A stretch of DNA of 64,000 bases from a virus: positions 1-64,000 of IMG/VR virus record IMGVR_UViG_3300023176_005537, one strand, 5' to 3'. The translations under genes were made by a program, and so were the position numbers. Below are positions 25,012 to 32,413 of this stretch, one piece after another. Each line of letters begins with the position of its first letter. Positions within the stretch are counted from its first letter, which is position 1. The notes beneath the pieces were generated by a model that did no database searches, was not told the DNA's origin, and saw nothing but the letters and a program-made list of their open reading frames with translations.

Positions 25012-25305
25012 ATGACACCATCTAAAGATTCAATGCAAGCGATTAAAAACTTGGACATGGAGATCGACTTTGAATTAAAAAAGATTTCCCTTACAGTAGA
25101 CGAGATTAATAAACGCCAAGAGCAAATGGCATCGGACATTAAACAAATTAAAGACGCAGTGTACAACCCTGAAACTGGTTTGTACGCTAGAATTAAACAG
25201 TTGGAAAACTGGAAGAACGGAGTATCAAAAGTTCTTTGGTCTGTTGCTACAACAACCTTGGGACTTTTGGTCGTTACTGTATGGAAACTAATCACAACAA
25301 AATAA
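25012..25305 (+). CDS. Coiled-coil protein with C-terminal membrane anchor (XhlA-like)
   Basis: 97 residues: a coiled coil (INKRQEQMASDIKQIKDAV), then ARIKQLENWKNGV, then one TM helix (LWSVATTTLGLLVVTVWKLI). The layout matches hemolysin XhlA/phage lysis-accessory proteins, often found with holin and endolysin, neither of which is seen here. GAAAGGAGG precedes the start. Confidence 0.75.
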   Translation: MTPSKDSMQAIKNLDMEIDFELKKISLTVDEINKRQEQMASDIKQIKDAVYNPETGLYARIKQLENWKNGVSKVLWSVATTTLGLLVVTVWKLITTK

Positions 25306-25317
25306 CAGGAGGCAGGA

Positions 25318-25614
25318 ATGCTGGTAGAATTGGTTGAAGTTTTTGCAAGAACAAATTACACAAATGCTCCCAAAAGGGATTTTAATTTAAGAAAAGTTTA
25401 TGTTAATCCAAAAAGCGTTTCTCTGATTAGAGAAGAAACAATGATGAGAACTTATCTACAAGAAGGTGTTCTTCCTGAAGGTTTGAATGAGGCAACTTCT
25501 TTTACTAGGTTGAACCTCCATGACTCTGGCTCTGTTTCTTCTATTGTTGTTGTGGGAACACCGCAAGCTATCAACGAAAAGCTAGCCACCCAAAGAGGTC
25601 TTTTAAAAGGTTAA
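25318..25614 (+). CDS. Hypothetical protein, unknown
   Basis: 98 residues behind CAGGAGG. Mixed strands and helices, no catalytic motif (MLVELVEVFARTNY..., SSIVVVGTPQAINEKLA). It begins 12 bp after the coiled-coil/TM gene and abuts the next gene. Confidence 0.75.
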   Translation: MLVELVEVFARTNYTNAPKRDFNLRKVYVNPKSVSLIREETMMRTYLQEGVLPEGLNEATSFTRLNLHDSGSVSSIVVVGTPQAINEKLATQRGLLKG

Positions 25615-25950
25615 ATGAAGTTTTTCATCCTAATGTTCCTATTCACAATAGGACACGCATTAAGCTGGTTACAACTTAATGCAGGGTTTTGTATTAAGTG
25701 GTTTGAAGGCAAGCTCTTCACTCCACTTTTTTTGTTTGGAACTCCTTCTGGTATAATTTTTATGCTTGGTTTCAAGTACGGTTACGAGGACTTTGGCTCG
25801 TGGGGCAATCGTTTTATTGCGTTTGCAGCGAGCTTTTTGGTTTGGCCTGTATTTAGTTATATGTTTCTAAATGAGCCTTTCTTTACTTTACGGTCTTTGA
25901 CTTGTTTTGTTTTGGCTTGTTTGATCTTGTTGGCACAATTTAAACTATGA
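25615..25950 (+). CDS. Small integral membrane protein, unknown
   Basis: 111 residues with about four hydrophobic helices. Conserved-looking short motifs are absent. The start codon follows the previous stop directly and the stop overlaps the next ATG. A holin role cannot be excluded, but the length and four helices do not point to a known class. Confidence 0.75.
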   Translation: MKFFILMFLFTIGHALSWLQLNAGFCIKWFEGKLFTPLFLFGTPSGIIFMLGFKYGYEDFGSWGNRFIAFAASFLVWPVFSYMFLNEPFFTLRSLTCFVLACLILLAQFKL

Positions 25951-26615
25951 AGGTAATACCAATGGCTTGTTCTTTTTGCGGTAAGAAAAATCACAATGTT
26001 CGCACTTGTAGAAGATACATACAGCACGAGCATCTGCAAAAAGAAATCACCCATTGGCTAACAGAGATAGCAAAAGACATTATCGTGTCAACTGGACTTC
26101 ACCGTGGGGTCTTTTGTCAGGTTTACAAATCAAAAGAGATTACTCCAACAAACGGTGTCATCCTAGATATTGCTTGGAGAAACTTCTCTGCCAATTCTCT
26201 TTTTGAGTTTAATTGGAAAAACAATAACAACTGGTTCTTCCCTCACACCTACTACTGTATTAAAGTATTAAATCAAAAAACAATGAAGCCAGACCATTTC
26301 CATCTAACACAGATAGAACAAGTCAGGATGTTCTTGTTGAAAAAGTTCCCAGAAGTTAGAGAACAGAACAGCCTTATTAAACTAAATCATACAACTGGTG
26401 TCAATTCAAAGCTGTACTCCGATGTTATCAATGTTTATCAGACAGACAACGAAAAAAGTATCCAAGAAGAGTTGGGGAGGTTATCTGATATAAACAATAT
26501 TGTTTTGTCAGGTGAATACCCAAACAACCTTCATCACTCCTACAATCGCTCCTACACAAAGTTCTACACCCTCGTCCACCAGTATCTTAAAGACCACTTC
26601 AAAAAAACTTCTTGA
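25947..26615 (+). CDS. CCHC zinc-knuckle protein, unknown
   Basis: 222 residues. The N-terminus has an exact retroviral-type zinc knuckle, C-x2-C-x4-H-x4-C (CSFCGKKNHNVRTC), usually a single-strand nucleic-acid binder, followed by a basic/aromatic region. The rest is unrecognised. ATG 25947 overlaps the previous stop; ATG 25962 has a better ribosome site (GAAGG) and may be the true start. The gene ends just before a promoter. Confidence 0.8.
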   Translation: MKVIPMACSFCGKKNHNVRTCRRYIQHEHLQKEITHWLTEIAKDIIVSTGLHRGVFCQVYKSKEITPTNGVILDIAWRNFSANSLFEFNWKNNNNWFFPHTYYCIKVLNQKTMKPDHFHLTQIEQVRMFLLKKFPEVREQNSLIKLNHTTGVNSKLYSDVINVYQTDNEKSIQEELGRLSDINNIVLSGEYPNNLHHSYNRSYTKFYTLVHQYLKDHFKKTS

Positions 26616-26640
26616 CATTTCAGCCCAACTTTGCAATAAT
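26612..26640 (+). promoter_or_regulatory. Sigma70-type promoter for the MORN genes
   Basis: TTGACA, 17-bp spacer, AATAAT. The -35 overlaps the end of the zinc-knuckle gene. It opens the accessory region. Confidence 0.8.
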
Positions 26641-26663
26641 GGCTGCAAACGTTGGAGGTTCAA

Positions 26664-26984
26664 ATGAGAACAAAAGAGATCAGAAAATGGATCAATGAAG
26701 GAGGATCGCTCCCTCAAGATCTGACACAAGAAGAAAAAGAACACCTCAAGGGATTGGAGTGTTTGAAGTTGCAAGGCTGGCATAACAACGGGCAGAAGAG
26801 CTATGAACGGTACTACCTCCGAGGGAAACAGCACGGAAAGAAAGAATCATGGTGGAGCAGCGGACAGAAGTCTTATGAATGGAACTTCCTCCACGGAATG
26901 AAGCACGGTGTGTTCAAAGGTTGGGATAAAGACGGAAACCTCTTCATTGACGAAGAATATTTCTACGGGAACAAAATCAAATGA
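26664..26984 (+). CDS. MORN-type repeat protein 1
   Basis: 106 residues from ATG 26664 (TTGGAGG upstream). A start module, MRTKEIRKWINEGGSLPQDL, is followed by repeats of the MORN_2/YwqK kind (GQKSYERYY..GKQHGKKESWW, GQKSYEWNFLHGMKHGVFKGW). Such repeats occur in bacterial YwqK-family proteins called antitoxins, and their partner here is unknown. Two paralogues lie at 26981 and 31358, with near-identical DNA at the gene starts, so recent tandem duplication is likely. Confidence 0.82.
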   Translation: MRTKEIRKWINEGGSLPQDLTQEEKEHLKGLECLKLQGWHNNGQKSYERYYLRGKQHGKKESWWSSGQKSYEWNFLHGMKHGVFKGWDKDGNLFIDEEYFYGNKIK

Positions 26985-27382
26985 GAACAAAAGAGATCAG
27001 AAAATGGATCAATGAAGGCGGATCACTCCCTCAAGATCTAACTCAAGAAGAACACAAATACCTTTCAAGGTTGGGGTGGAGGAAGATGGTGATGGAGTAT
27101 GATAATGGACAGAAAGAGTTTGAATGGCACTATCTCCATGAAGAGTGGCACGGAGAGTGGAAAAAGTGGTATCCGAACGGGCAGAAGTTCTGTGAACGGC
27201 ACTACCTCCACGGGGAAAAGCACGGAAAGCAGGAAGGGTGGTGGGAAAACGGAAAGAAGAGTTTTGAACAACACTGCTTCCACGGAATGAAGCACGGTGT
27301 GTTCAAAGAGTGGTATGAAGATGGAGACCTCCTCATTGACGAAGAGTATTTCTATGGGAACAAAATCAAAAAAACTTCTTGA
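26981..27382 (+). CDS. MORN-type repeat protein 2
   Basis: 133 residues, ATGA overlap with its paralogue. Same start module as 26664, then about four repeats (GQKEFEWHYLHEEWHGEWKKW, GQKFCERHYLHGEKHGKQEGW and so on), each roughly 23 residues. One repeat more than copy 1. It ends at the Hsp20 promoter. Confidence 0.83.
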   Translation: MRTKEIRKWINEGGSLPQDLTQEEHKYLSRLGWRKMVMEYDNGQKEFEWHYLHEEWHGEWKKWYPNGQKFCERHYLHGEKHGKQEGWWENGKKSFEQHCFHGMKHGVFKEWYEDGDLLIDEEYFYGNKIKKTS

Positions 27383-27407
27383 CAAGCAAAGACAGAATGG
27401 TTATACT
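27379..27407 (+). promoter_or_regulatory. Sigma70-type promoter for hsp20
   Basis: TTGACA, 17-bp spacer, TATACT, 48 bp before the Hsp20 ATG. The -35 overlaps the preceding stop codon region. Confidence 0.8.
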
Positions 27408-27455
27408 TTCAACACAAAAGGGCAAAAGCCCATTTCAAACAAAAGGAGATTTATT

Positions 27456-27842
27456 ATGTTTGCACTTACCACAAAAAACGATGGACTTTTTGATCTTTTC
27501 TTTGATCGACCTCTGGATGTTAGGTCAAGCTATCAAAGAACAAAAGTTCAAACAAAGGTTGTTTCGGAGAGCGATCAGTTCAAGATCCAGATTGCAGCCG
27601 TTGGTGTCCCCAAGGAATTGGTTGACATTCAGGTTGTTGGGGATGTTTTGACAGTTTCTCACGAACACAACGAAGAAAAAGAAAACAGTTACTTCTGTTC
27701 TTCTTTCAAGAAAAGCTGGACACTCCCAGAAAACACTGATCTTGAAAAGATCTCGGCAAAAGCACAGGATGGCATCTTTGAGATTTCAATTCCAAAAGTG
27801 GAGCCTGTCAAGCCGACAACAAAAAAGATCGAAATTAATTAA
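27456..27842 (+). CDS. Small heat-shock protein Hsp20 / alpha-crystallin family
   Basis: 128 residues from ATG 27456 (AAAAGGAG upstream). The alpha-crystallin domain shows VVSESDQFKIQIAAVGVPKELVDIQVVGDVLTVSHEH, and the terminal strand QDGIFEISIPK. The N-terminal arm (DGLFDLFFDRPLDV) is typical. It would hold unfolded proteins, complementing phage GroEL/GroES. It has its own promoter. Confidence 0.93.
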   Translation: MFALTTKNDGLFDLFFDRPLDVRSSYQRTKVQTKVVSESDQFKIQIAAVGVPKELVDIQVVGDVLTVSHEHNEEKENSYFCSSFKKSWTLPENTDLEKISAKAQDGIFEISIPKVEPVKPTTKKIEIN

Positions 27843-27861
27843 GAAAACACTGGGATTTCTT

Positions 27862-27869
27862 CTATTTAT
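27862..27869 (+). promoter_or_regulatory. CTATTTAT motif (candidate late promoter)
   Basis: CTATTTATA followed by TACAAAAAGGAGG, 21 bp before a 27-residue ORF. One of seven intergenic copies. Confidence 0.5.
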
Positions 27870-27889
27870 ATACAAAAAGGAGGTTAAAA

Positions 27890-27973
27890 ATGGACTTTAG
27901 AGAAAAATGCTGTGCAGGTGCAATTGGATTTTATATTTCTTGTATTGTTACTTTGTGCTTTATGTTTTATTAA
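27890..27973 (+). CDS. 27-residue membrane peptide (too short for usual gene calling)
   Basis: ATG 27890 is preceded by an ideal AAGGAGG and a CTATTTAT motif. The peptide MDFREKCCAGAIGFYISCIV... is Cys-rich at the start and then one hydrophobic helix of about 18 residues. It could be a small membrane effector or a leader peptide for the next gene, whose ATG lies 13 bp after its stop. Confidence 0.5.
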   Translation: MDFREKCCAGAIGFYISCIVTLCFMFY

Positions 27974-27986
27974 TAGAGGAAATCTT

Positions 27987-28367
27987 ATGAAGAAATTATT
28001 ACTAGAAGACCTTGAGTTTGAGATTTTTGAAGTTTATGTTTTGTTTTCTTTTGCTCGCGACCGTGACATTGAAACAAAGAAGTTTGAAAACATTCTTCGC
28101 TCTGTTCCAAACGTCACAGTTACGCGAGGGTTGGAAACAATCAAAAGACCAAGCAGGACTTACATTAAAACTATCGTAAAGTTTAACTCAATGTTTATTG
28201 GAGATAGAACACCTGAAAAATATGTTAGAGATGTTCTGATCCCCTCTATCAAGAAAAACATTCCCTTTAAGTATCGCCCTTCTATCTTGGATTGGAAAAT
28301 GGAAGGCTCCTATGGTTCCGAAAAATCCAACCTCCAGCCCGGACACGCCACACGAGAAACCTCTTGA
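27987..28367 (+). CDS. Hypothetical protein, unknown
   Basis: 126 residues from ATG 27987 (AGAGGAAA upstream). Starts MKKLLLEDLEFEIFEVYVLFSFARDRDIETKKFENILRSVPNVTVTRG, which looks like an alpha/beta ferredoxin-type fold. I recall similar small proteins in marine phages but know no function. Confidence 0.75.
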   Translation: MKKLLLEDLEFEIFEVYVLFSFARDRDIETKKFENILRSVPNVTVTRGLETIKRPSRTYIKTIVKFNSMFIGDRTPEKYVRDVLIPSIKKNIPFKYRPSILDWKMEGSYGSEKSNLQPGHATRETS

Positions 28368-28392
28368 CATTCCCTTGAAATTGTGCTATCCT
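28364..28392 (+). promoter_or_regulatory. Sigma70-type promoter
   Basis: TTGACA, 17-bp spacer, TATCCT, overlapping the stop of the previous gene. Drives the ImmA-like gene. Confidence 0.72.
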
Positions 28393-28410
28393 TTATAAAA
28401 AGGAGCAGCA

Positions 28411-28824
28411 ATGGACAAAAAACTAACCGATTGGATCGAATCAAAAGGGATCACCCTGATCCCTGACAAGATCGATCTTTTCGATCGCTACACCAAAACA
28501 ATCAAATACAACAAGCACAACAAGAAAGAGAATCAATTGTTCTCTATCCTGCATGAGTGCGGTCACTTCCTGCTACAACAAAACATATATACATACGCGA
28601 AGAAGTACAAGGCGCAAGTAGATTTCAATACAAGGTTGTTTGATAAGCCTTTTCGTCCTTACAAGATCTCTGTTTTGAAAGAAGAATACGATGCTTGGGA
28701 CAGAGGCTTGGCTTTGGCAAAAAGGTTAAAGATTGACATTGACGAAGAAAAGTATTACAATTACGCTTCAAAGTTTTTGTACACATACTGCAAATGGGTG
28801 GTATCAAGGAGGAGAAATGTGTAA
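28411..28824 (+). CDS. ImmA/IrrE-like zinc metallopeptidase
   Basis: 137 residues. LFSILHECGHFLLQ contains HExxH-type HECGH (48-52), and a later acidic EEYDAWDRGLALAKRL supplies a third ligand in the IrrE/ImmA arrangement (EYDAW). ImmA-type enzymes cleave phage or ICE repressors; a target in a lytic phage is unknown. Preceded by AAAGGAGC. Confidence 0.8.
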   Translation: MDKKLTDWIESKGITLIPDKIDLFDRYTKTIKYNKHNKKENQLFSILHECGHFLLQQNIYTYAKKYKAQVDFNTRLFDKPFRPYKISVLKEEYDAWDRGLALAKRLKIDIDEEKYYNYASKFLYTYCKWVVSRRRNV

Positions 28825-29026
28825 GATCGCAGAAAAGATCGCAAAAAAGATCACAAGGAAAAGATCAGTTTGCAACGGAGTGATCCCAGAGATCGAAAAA
28901 GAGATCAAAGAAGTTATTGAATTACTTCTTTGCCATTCAGAAAATCATCCGGAAACGTTTGGTTCATTGATGGTTGGGAGTAAAGAAGTGGCAATTCAAA
29001 AGCTAGAACAGTGGATGGAAAAATGA
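28817..29026 (+). CDS. Small charged protein, unknown
   Basis: 69 residues from ATG 28817 (AAGGAGGAG upstream), overlapping the previous gene by 8 bp. Basic N-terminus (KIAEKIAKKITRKR) and a helical remainder. No family recognised. Confidence 0.7.
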   Translation: MCKIAEKIAKKITRKRSVCNGVIPEIEKEIKEVIELLLCHSENHPETFGSLMVGSKEVAIQKLEQWMEK

Positions 29027-29083
29027 GAACTGGAGAGAACGACAAGTGGAAAGTAATCATTTCAACCGCTTGTGAAATAGTTC

Positions 29084-29113
29084 TTGACTGATCCTGCCAG
29101 ATCGTGCAATAAT
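29084..29113 (+). promoter_or_regulatory. Sigma70-type promoter, TTGACTGATCC family
   Basis: TTGACT, 18-bp spacer with GATCCTGCCAGATC, AATAAT. The core recurs at 31644, 32346 and 34942, with relatives at 33404 and 34216. Confidence 0.8.
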
Positions 29114-29154
29114 GATTTCACACTGGCAAAAGCCCAAACAAAAAGGAGAACACA

Positions 29155-29343
29155 ATGTCTTGGGTTATACTTTTCTTTCTTTCTACTCTTTTCGTTTCAC
29201 AAATAATGAGAACAGTGTTAAGAACAGGAGACACTGTTATCGGTGCTTGGATTGCAATTTCAGCAATCGCAGCGTTCTGGATCGGGGTAGCAGTTGTTAT
29301 GTATCAGATCTTTATCTTCTTGGTTAATTTAATTGGAGCCTAA
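29155..29343 (+). CDS. Small membrane protein, two TM helices
   Basis: 62 residues behind AAAAGGAG. Two hydrophobic helices (SWVILFFLSTLFVSQIM and AISAIAAFWIGVAVVMYQIF) with a short TVLRTGDTV loop. It is an early-class gene by its promoter; a role in host membrane takeover or exclusion is possible but not shown. Confidence 0.75.
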   Translation: MSWVILFFLSTLFVSQIMRTVLRTGDTVIGAWIAISAIAAFWIGVAVVMYQIFIFLVNLIGA

Positions 29344-29344
29344 C

Positions 29345-29539
29345 ATGAAGAGCTTATTCTACAAAGGACAATATTGGAAAGTCGGAGACCTTGTTAAAGG
29401 CAGAGATGGTCGTTGTGGTTATATTGTGGGGTTAAATGTTCAAGAATATATTGATGTATATGTTAGTGCTGACGTTATTTGGCAAGACGGAGAGAAATTA
29501 TCCTTCTCTTTGAATTACTTGGAGTTGGTCAATGAATAA
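29345..29539 (+). CDS. Small SH3/KOW-like protein A
   Basis: 64 residues from ATG 29345. FYKGQYWKVGDLVKGRDGRCGYIVG, then ADVIWQDGEKLSFSLNYLELVNE: a KxGDxV-turn-GxIV-WxDG-YLEL pattern, as in small all-beta barrels. It overlaps its paralogue at 29532 by 8 bp. Confidence 0.75.
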   Translation: MKSLFYKGQYWKVGDLVKGRDGRCGYIVGLNVQEYIDVYVSADVIWQDGEKLSFSLNYLELVNE

Positions 29540-29762
29540 CATGAGATATAAAGGAAAAACTTGGAAAGTAGGGGACTTCGTTTATAATAGAGCCGAAATC
29601 AGATTCTATCCTCGTCGCTTTGGTCACATTTTGAAGCTGGTCAAGGAAGAGTGCCAAGATGCTTATTCAGTTGGCCTTTTCAGGTATGAAGCCAATGTTG
29701 TTTGGCAAAACGGAGAGATTCATAGAATTAGCTTGGATTACTTGGAGTTGATCAATGAATGA
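29532..29762 (+). CDS. Small SH3/KOW-like protein B
   Basis: 76 residues, clearly paralogous to 29345: RYKGKTWKVGDFVYNR, FGHILKLVKEE, ANVVWQNGEIHRISLDYLELINE. Tandem duplication. It overlaps the next gene by 8 bp. Confidence 0.75.
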   Translation: MNNMRYKGKTWKVGDFVYNRAEIRFYPRRFGHILKLVKEECQDAYSVGLFRYEANVVWQNGEIHRISLDYLELINE

Positions 29763-29958
29763 TTTCAAAGTCGGAGATCTTGTCGTGGTCTCTCCAAACG
29801 CAACCCGTTGGTGTTCACTCAAGCCCCATCTGGGAATAGTGGTTAAGTGCCGTGGCAGTCTTATTGGGACTTGTGTTGTTGTTCTACAGGATGGGCGAAA
29901 AAGATTATTTAAAACATCGCAATTGCAAAAACTACTTGACAAACCAGAAAAATCCTGA
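29755..29958 (+). CDS. Small SH3/KOW-like protein C
   Basis: 67 residues: FKVGDLVVVSPNATRW, LGIVVKCRGSLIGTCVVVLQDGRKRLFKTSQLQKL. Third member of the tandem set, more diverged. Its stop falls inside the next promoter. Confidence 0.72.
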   Translation: MNDFKVGDLVVVSPNATRWCSLKPHLGIVVKCRGSLIGTCVVVLQDGRKRLFKTSQLQKLLDKPEKS

Positions 29959-29964
29959 TACCAT
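29936..29964 (+). promoter_or_regulatory. Sigma70-type promoter
   Basis: TTGACA, 17-bp spacer, TACCAT (4 of 6), 40 bp before the next ATG. Likely drives the 80-residue gene and UvdE. Confidence 0.6.
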
Positions 29965-30004
29965 TTAGAACAAGCTGGAAACACAAAACACAGGAGAATA
30001 TAAC

Positions 30005-30247
30005 ATGAAAACAGCTTACATCGCCTACTCAGACTGGGATGATGGTGTAATCATCTCGTCAAAAGTCTTTCAAACCGAACACGAGGCTAAAGCAGAACTC
30101 GAAATGATTCTCTGCGAAATTGCCGAAGCTAACGAGATCACATATACACCGCCCGAAAACCCTCAAAGGGATGAGTTTGAAGAAATCCTGCTCGATTGTG
30201 CTGGAACCTTCCACTTCGGAGTCCATAAGGTAAGACTTGTCTGGTAA
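30005..30247 (+). CDS. Small acidic protein, unknown
   Basis: 80 residues behind CAGGAGA. MKTAYIAYSDWDDGVIISSKVFQTEHEAKAEL is a strand-turn-strand-helix layout, followed by an acidic region and a terminal strand. No recognised family. It precedes UvdE by 31 bp. Confidence 0.72.
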   Translation: MKTAYIAYSDWDDGVIISSKVFQTEHEAKAELEMILCEIAEANEITYTPPENPQRDEFEEILLDCAGTFHFGVHKVRLVW

Positions 30248-30278
30248 CTAAAGAACACAAATACAGGAGAACAAAGAC

Positions 30279-31199
30279 ATGATGGGCTATGCTTGCATCA
30301 ACACCGATCTCTCAAGCCGATCCAAAAAAGATCGCATCACAACCAACCGCACAATGATCAAAAGAACCTTTGAACAGAAAGGTGTTGAGTATGCCTCTGA
30401 ATTGGCTGTGCAAAACTGTGCAGACCTTCTTCCCATCCTCCAGTGGAACGAGAAGAACGGCATTCGCTTCTTCCGCCTTTCATCGGAGTTCTTCCCGTGG
30501 GCATCCGAATATGATCTCAAAGATCTCCCGCACTACGAGCAGATCAAGAAATCACTTGCACAAGCGGGTGCATACGCAAAAAAACACAATCATCGCTTGA
30601 CTTGTCATCCCGGACATTTCAACAAGCTGGCCTCTCCAAAACCCAAGGTTGTCGAGAATACAATCAGGGATCTGGAAATCCACGGAGAATTGTTTGATCT
30701 TCTTGGCCTTTCAAGAACCCCTTACAACAAAATCAATATTCATGTGGGCGCAACGTATGGCGACAAAGAATCTGCCTGTGCCACATTCAATTCCAACTTC
30801 AAGAAATTATCAGACGCAGTGCGCTCCCGCCTGACCGTGGAGAACGACGACAAGGCATCCCTTTATTCTACAAAGGATCTGCACGAATTGATCTGGAAAA
30901 AGATCGGCACACCAATTGTTTTTGACTACCACCACCACAAGTTCTGTACTGGTGGGCAATCAGAAGAAGAAGCCCTCAAACTGGCAGCGTCCACTTGGGG
31001 TAAGTACAAGCCCGTTGTCCATTATTCAGAGAGCAGGGCAAAAGAGCAAAACGATTCAAAGATCAAGCCACAGGCGCATTCCGACTACATTCAAGAAAAG
31101 ATCTTGACTTATGGCGTTGACGTTGATATAATGGTCGAAGCCAAAGCAAAAGAGCAGGCTTTGTTGGAATGGAGCAAAAAACATGGAACGCTGGTATAA
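30279..31199 (+). CDS. uvdE: UV-damage endonuclease UvdE
   Basis: 306 residues, TIM-barrel UVDE family. It nicks 5' to UV photoproducts to start excision repair. Seen: MMGYACINTDL, FFRLSSEFFPWASEYDL, RLTCHPGHF (metal His), NIHVGATYGDKESACATF, RLTVENDDKASLY (acidic ligands), IVFDYHHHKFC and VVHYSESR. All family motifs seem intact. CAGGAG precedes tandem ATGs; the second is equally possible. Rare in phages as far as I recall; it would protect the phage genome in a sun-exposed habitat. Confidence 0.93.
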   Translation: MMGYACINTDLSSRSKKDRITTNRTMIKRTFEQKGVEYASELAVQNCADLLPILQWNEKNGIRFFRLSSEFFPWASEYDLKDLPHYEQIKKSLAQAGAYAKKHNHRLTCHPGHFNKLASPKPKVVENTIRDLEIHGELFDLLGLSRTPYNKINIHVGATYGDKESACATFNSNFKKLSDAVRSRLTVENDDKASLYSTKDLHELIWKKIGTPIVFDYHHHKFCTGGQSEEEALKLAASTWGKYKPVVHYSESRAKEQNDSKIKPQAHSDYIQEKILTYGVDVDIMVEAKAKEQALLEWSKKHGTLV

Positions 31200-31392
31200 A
31201 GAGGGAGAAGTAGTCAGAGATTGGAAAGGAAGGGTGGGCGTGATCATCCGTATGTACGACAAGAAAGCATACGGGCAAGAGATCTTCAAAGTGATCTGGC
31301 AAGATCAAACACAAACAACAGAGACGATCAGATCGGTTTGGTCTGGGGAGCAGGAAGATGAGGACAGCAGAGATCAACAAGTGGATCAATGA
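31183..31392 (+). CDS. Small SH3/KOW-like protein D
   Basis: 69 residues, overlapping the uvdE end. RWYKEGEVVRDWKGRVGVIIRM, FKVIWQDQTQTTE: again GxVV..GxVGVI...VxWxD. It overlaps the next MORN gene by 35 bp in another frame. Confidence 0.68.
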   Translation: MERWYKEGEVVRDWKGRVGVIIRMYDKKAYGQEIFKVIWQDQTQTTETIRSVWSGEQEDEDSRDQQVDQ

Positions 31393-31606
31393 AGGCGGAT
31401 CACTCTCTCAAGATCTAACACAAGAAGAGAAAGACCACCTCACAAAGTTGGGGCGGAGTGTTGACGAACACTGGCATTCCAACGGACAGAAGTCTTATGA
31501 ATGGAACTGGTTCCACGGAATGAAGCACGGCGTGTTCAAACATTGGGATAGAGACGGAATCCTCACCTATGATGCAGAATATTACTATGGGAACAAAATC
31601 AAGTAA
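31358..31606 (+). CDS. MORN-type repeat protein 3
   Basis: 82 residues. Same start module as at 26664 and 26981 (MRTAEINKWINEGGSLSQDL) followed by only two repeats (NGQKSYEWNWFHGMKHGVFKHW, DAEYYYGNKIK). DNA of this copy is near-identical in blocks to the 27 kb pair, making a dispersed direct repeat. Confidence 0.78.
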   Translation: MRTAEINKWINEGGSLSQDLTQEEKDHLTKLGRSVDEHWHSNGQKSYEWNWFHGMKHGVFKHWDRDGILTYDAEYYYGNKIK

Positions 31607-31643
31607 TCATTTCAGTTGTTTACAAAATAGTTGAAAATAGTTC

Positions 31644-31673
31644 TTGACTGATCCTTCGAGATCGTGCAATAAT
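31644..31673 (+). promoter_or_regulatory. Sigma70-type promoter, TTGACTGATCC family
   Basis: TTGACT, 18-bp spacer, AATAAT. Just upstream is TTTACAAAATAGTTGAAAA, an A/T-rich UP-like block shared with 34942 and the 41446 promoter. Confidence 0.8.
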
Positions 31674-31715
31674 GTTTGCACATTGGCAGAAACACACCCC
31701 AAGGAGTACAAGAAA

Positions 31716-32099
31716 ATGGAATTGGTTGAACACGTTAAAGAATTGCTTCCCACCTGTGAGGAAGGCGCATACGGTGATCTGGAAGTAGTCGCATCCTGTC
31801 TTCAAGGTCTGCTTATCGCGGAAAACGCGGAGTTGGCAGACACCCATCTGGAGAGAATCTTCGATGCGATCAAAGAAGATCGGATCGTTGAGGATCACTG
31901 GGTGGAGGTATGGCTAGAGAACCGGGAGCCAGAAAGACGAGAGCTTCCGGGTCTCGTAGCCTTCGCAAGTTGGCTGCACACTTGGGATCTGATCGAGGAC
32001 GAGGAGTGGTATCACCACTTCGACAAATGGTGCGATGAGGAGTTTGGACAGTGCTATGATGGCGCACTATTCGAGTACGACAAGGAGTTGGGAGCATGA
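31716..32099 (+). CDS. Acidic protein, unknown
   Basis: 127 residues from ATG 31716 (CAAGGAG upstream). Very acidic, helical, with many Trp and Glu (VEVWLENREPERRELPG, EDEEWYHHFDKWCDEEFG). It might mimic DNA surface charge; that is inference from composition only. It overlaps the next gene by 4 bp. Confidence 0.75.
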   Translation: MELVEHVKELLPTCEEGAYGDLEVVASCLQGLLIAENAELADTHLERIFDAIKEDRIVEDHWVEVWLENREPERRELPGLVAFASWLHTWDLIEDEEWYHHFDKWCDEEFGQCYDGALFEYDKELGA

Positions 32100-32332
32100 A
32101 AAAGCTGAACGCATTTCTCGAAGAATGGGGCGATCTCGTCTTTGAATACGGGATCAAATACAGTGACGACGACTTTCCGTTGGATGATCGCTTTGAGCCA
32201 ATGGCGCGAGCGATCGAAAGACAAGGCGTGTGGTGGCACATGCCCAAAGGCATTCAAAACTATGTGGTCATGTCCGACAGGGCAATGATGATCATGGAAA
32301 AAGCCTTTCAAAATCTGGCACTTACAGAATAA
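32096..32332 (+). CDS. Small acidic protein, unknown
   Basis: 78 residues, ATGA overlap with the previous gene, starting behind AGTTGGGAG. KLNAFLEEWGDLVFEYGIKY, then DDDFPLDDRFEPMARAIERQGVWWHMP. No family recognised. Confidence 0.72.
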   Translation: MKKLNAFLEEWGDLVFEYGIKYSDDDFPLDDRFEPMARAIERQGVWWHMPKGIQNYVVMSDRAMMIMEKAFQNLALTE

Positions 32333-32345
32333 TCGAAAAAAGATC

Positions 32346-32375
32346 TTGACTGATCTCACCAGATCGTGCAATAAT
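32346..32375 (+). promoter_or_regulatory. Sigma70-type promoter, TTGACTGATCC family
   Basis: TTGACT, 18-bp spacer, AATAAT; leader TCGTTGGTGAGAACA shared with 33404 and 34216 transcripts. Confidence 0.8.
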
Positions 32376-32413
32376 GATTGTCGTTGGTGAGAACAAACAC
32401 AGAGGAGGCTGAT

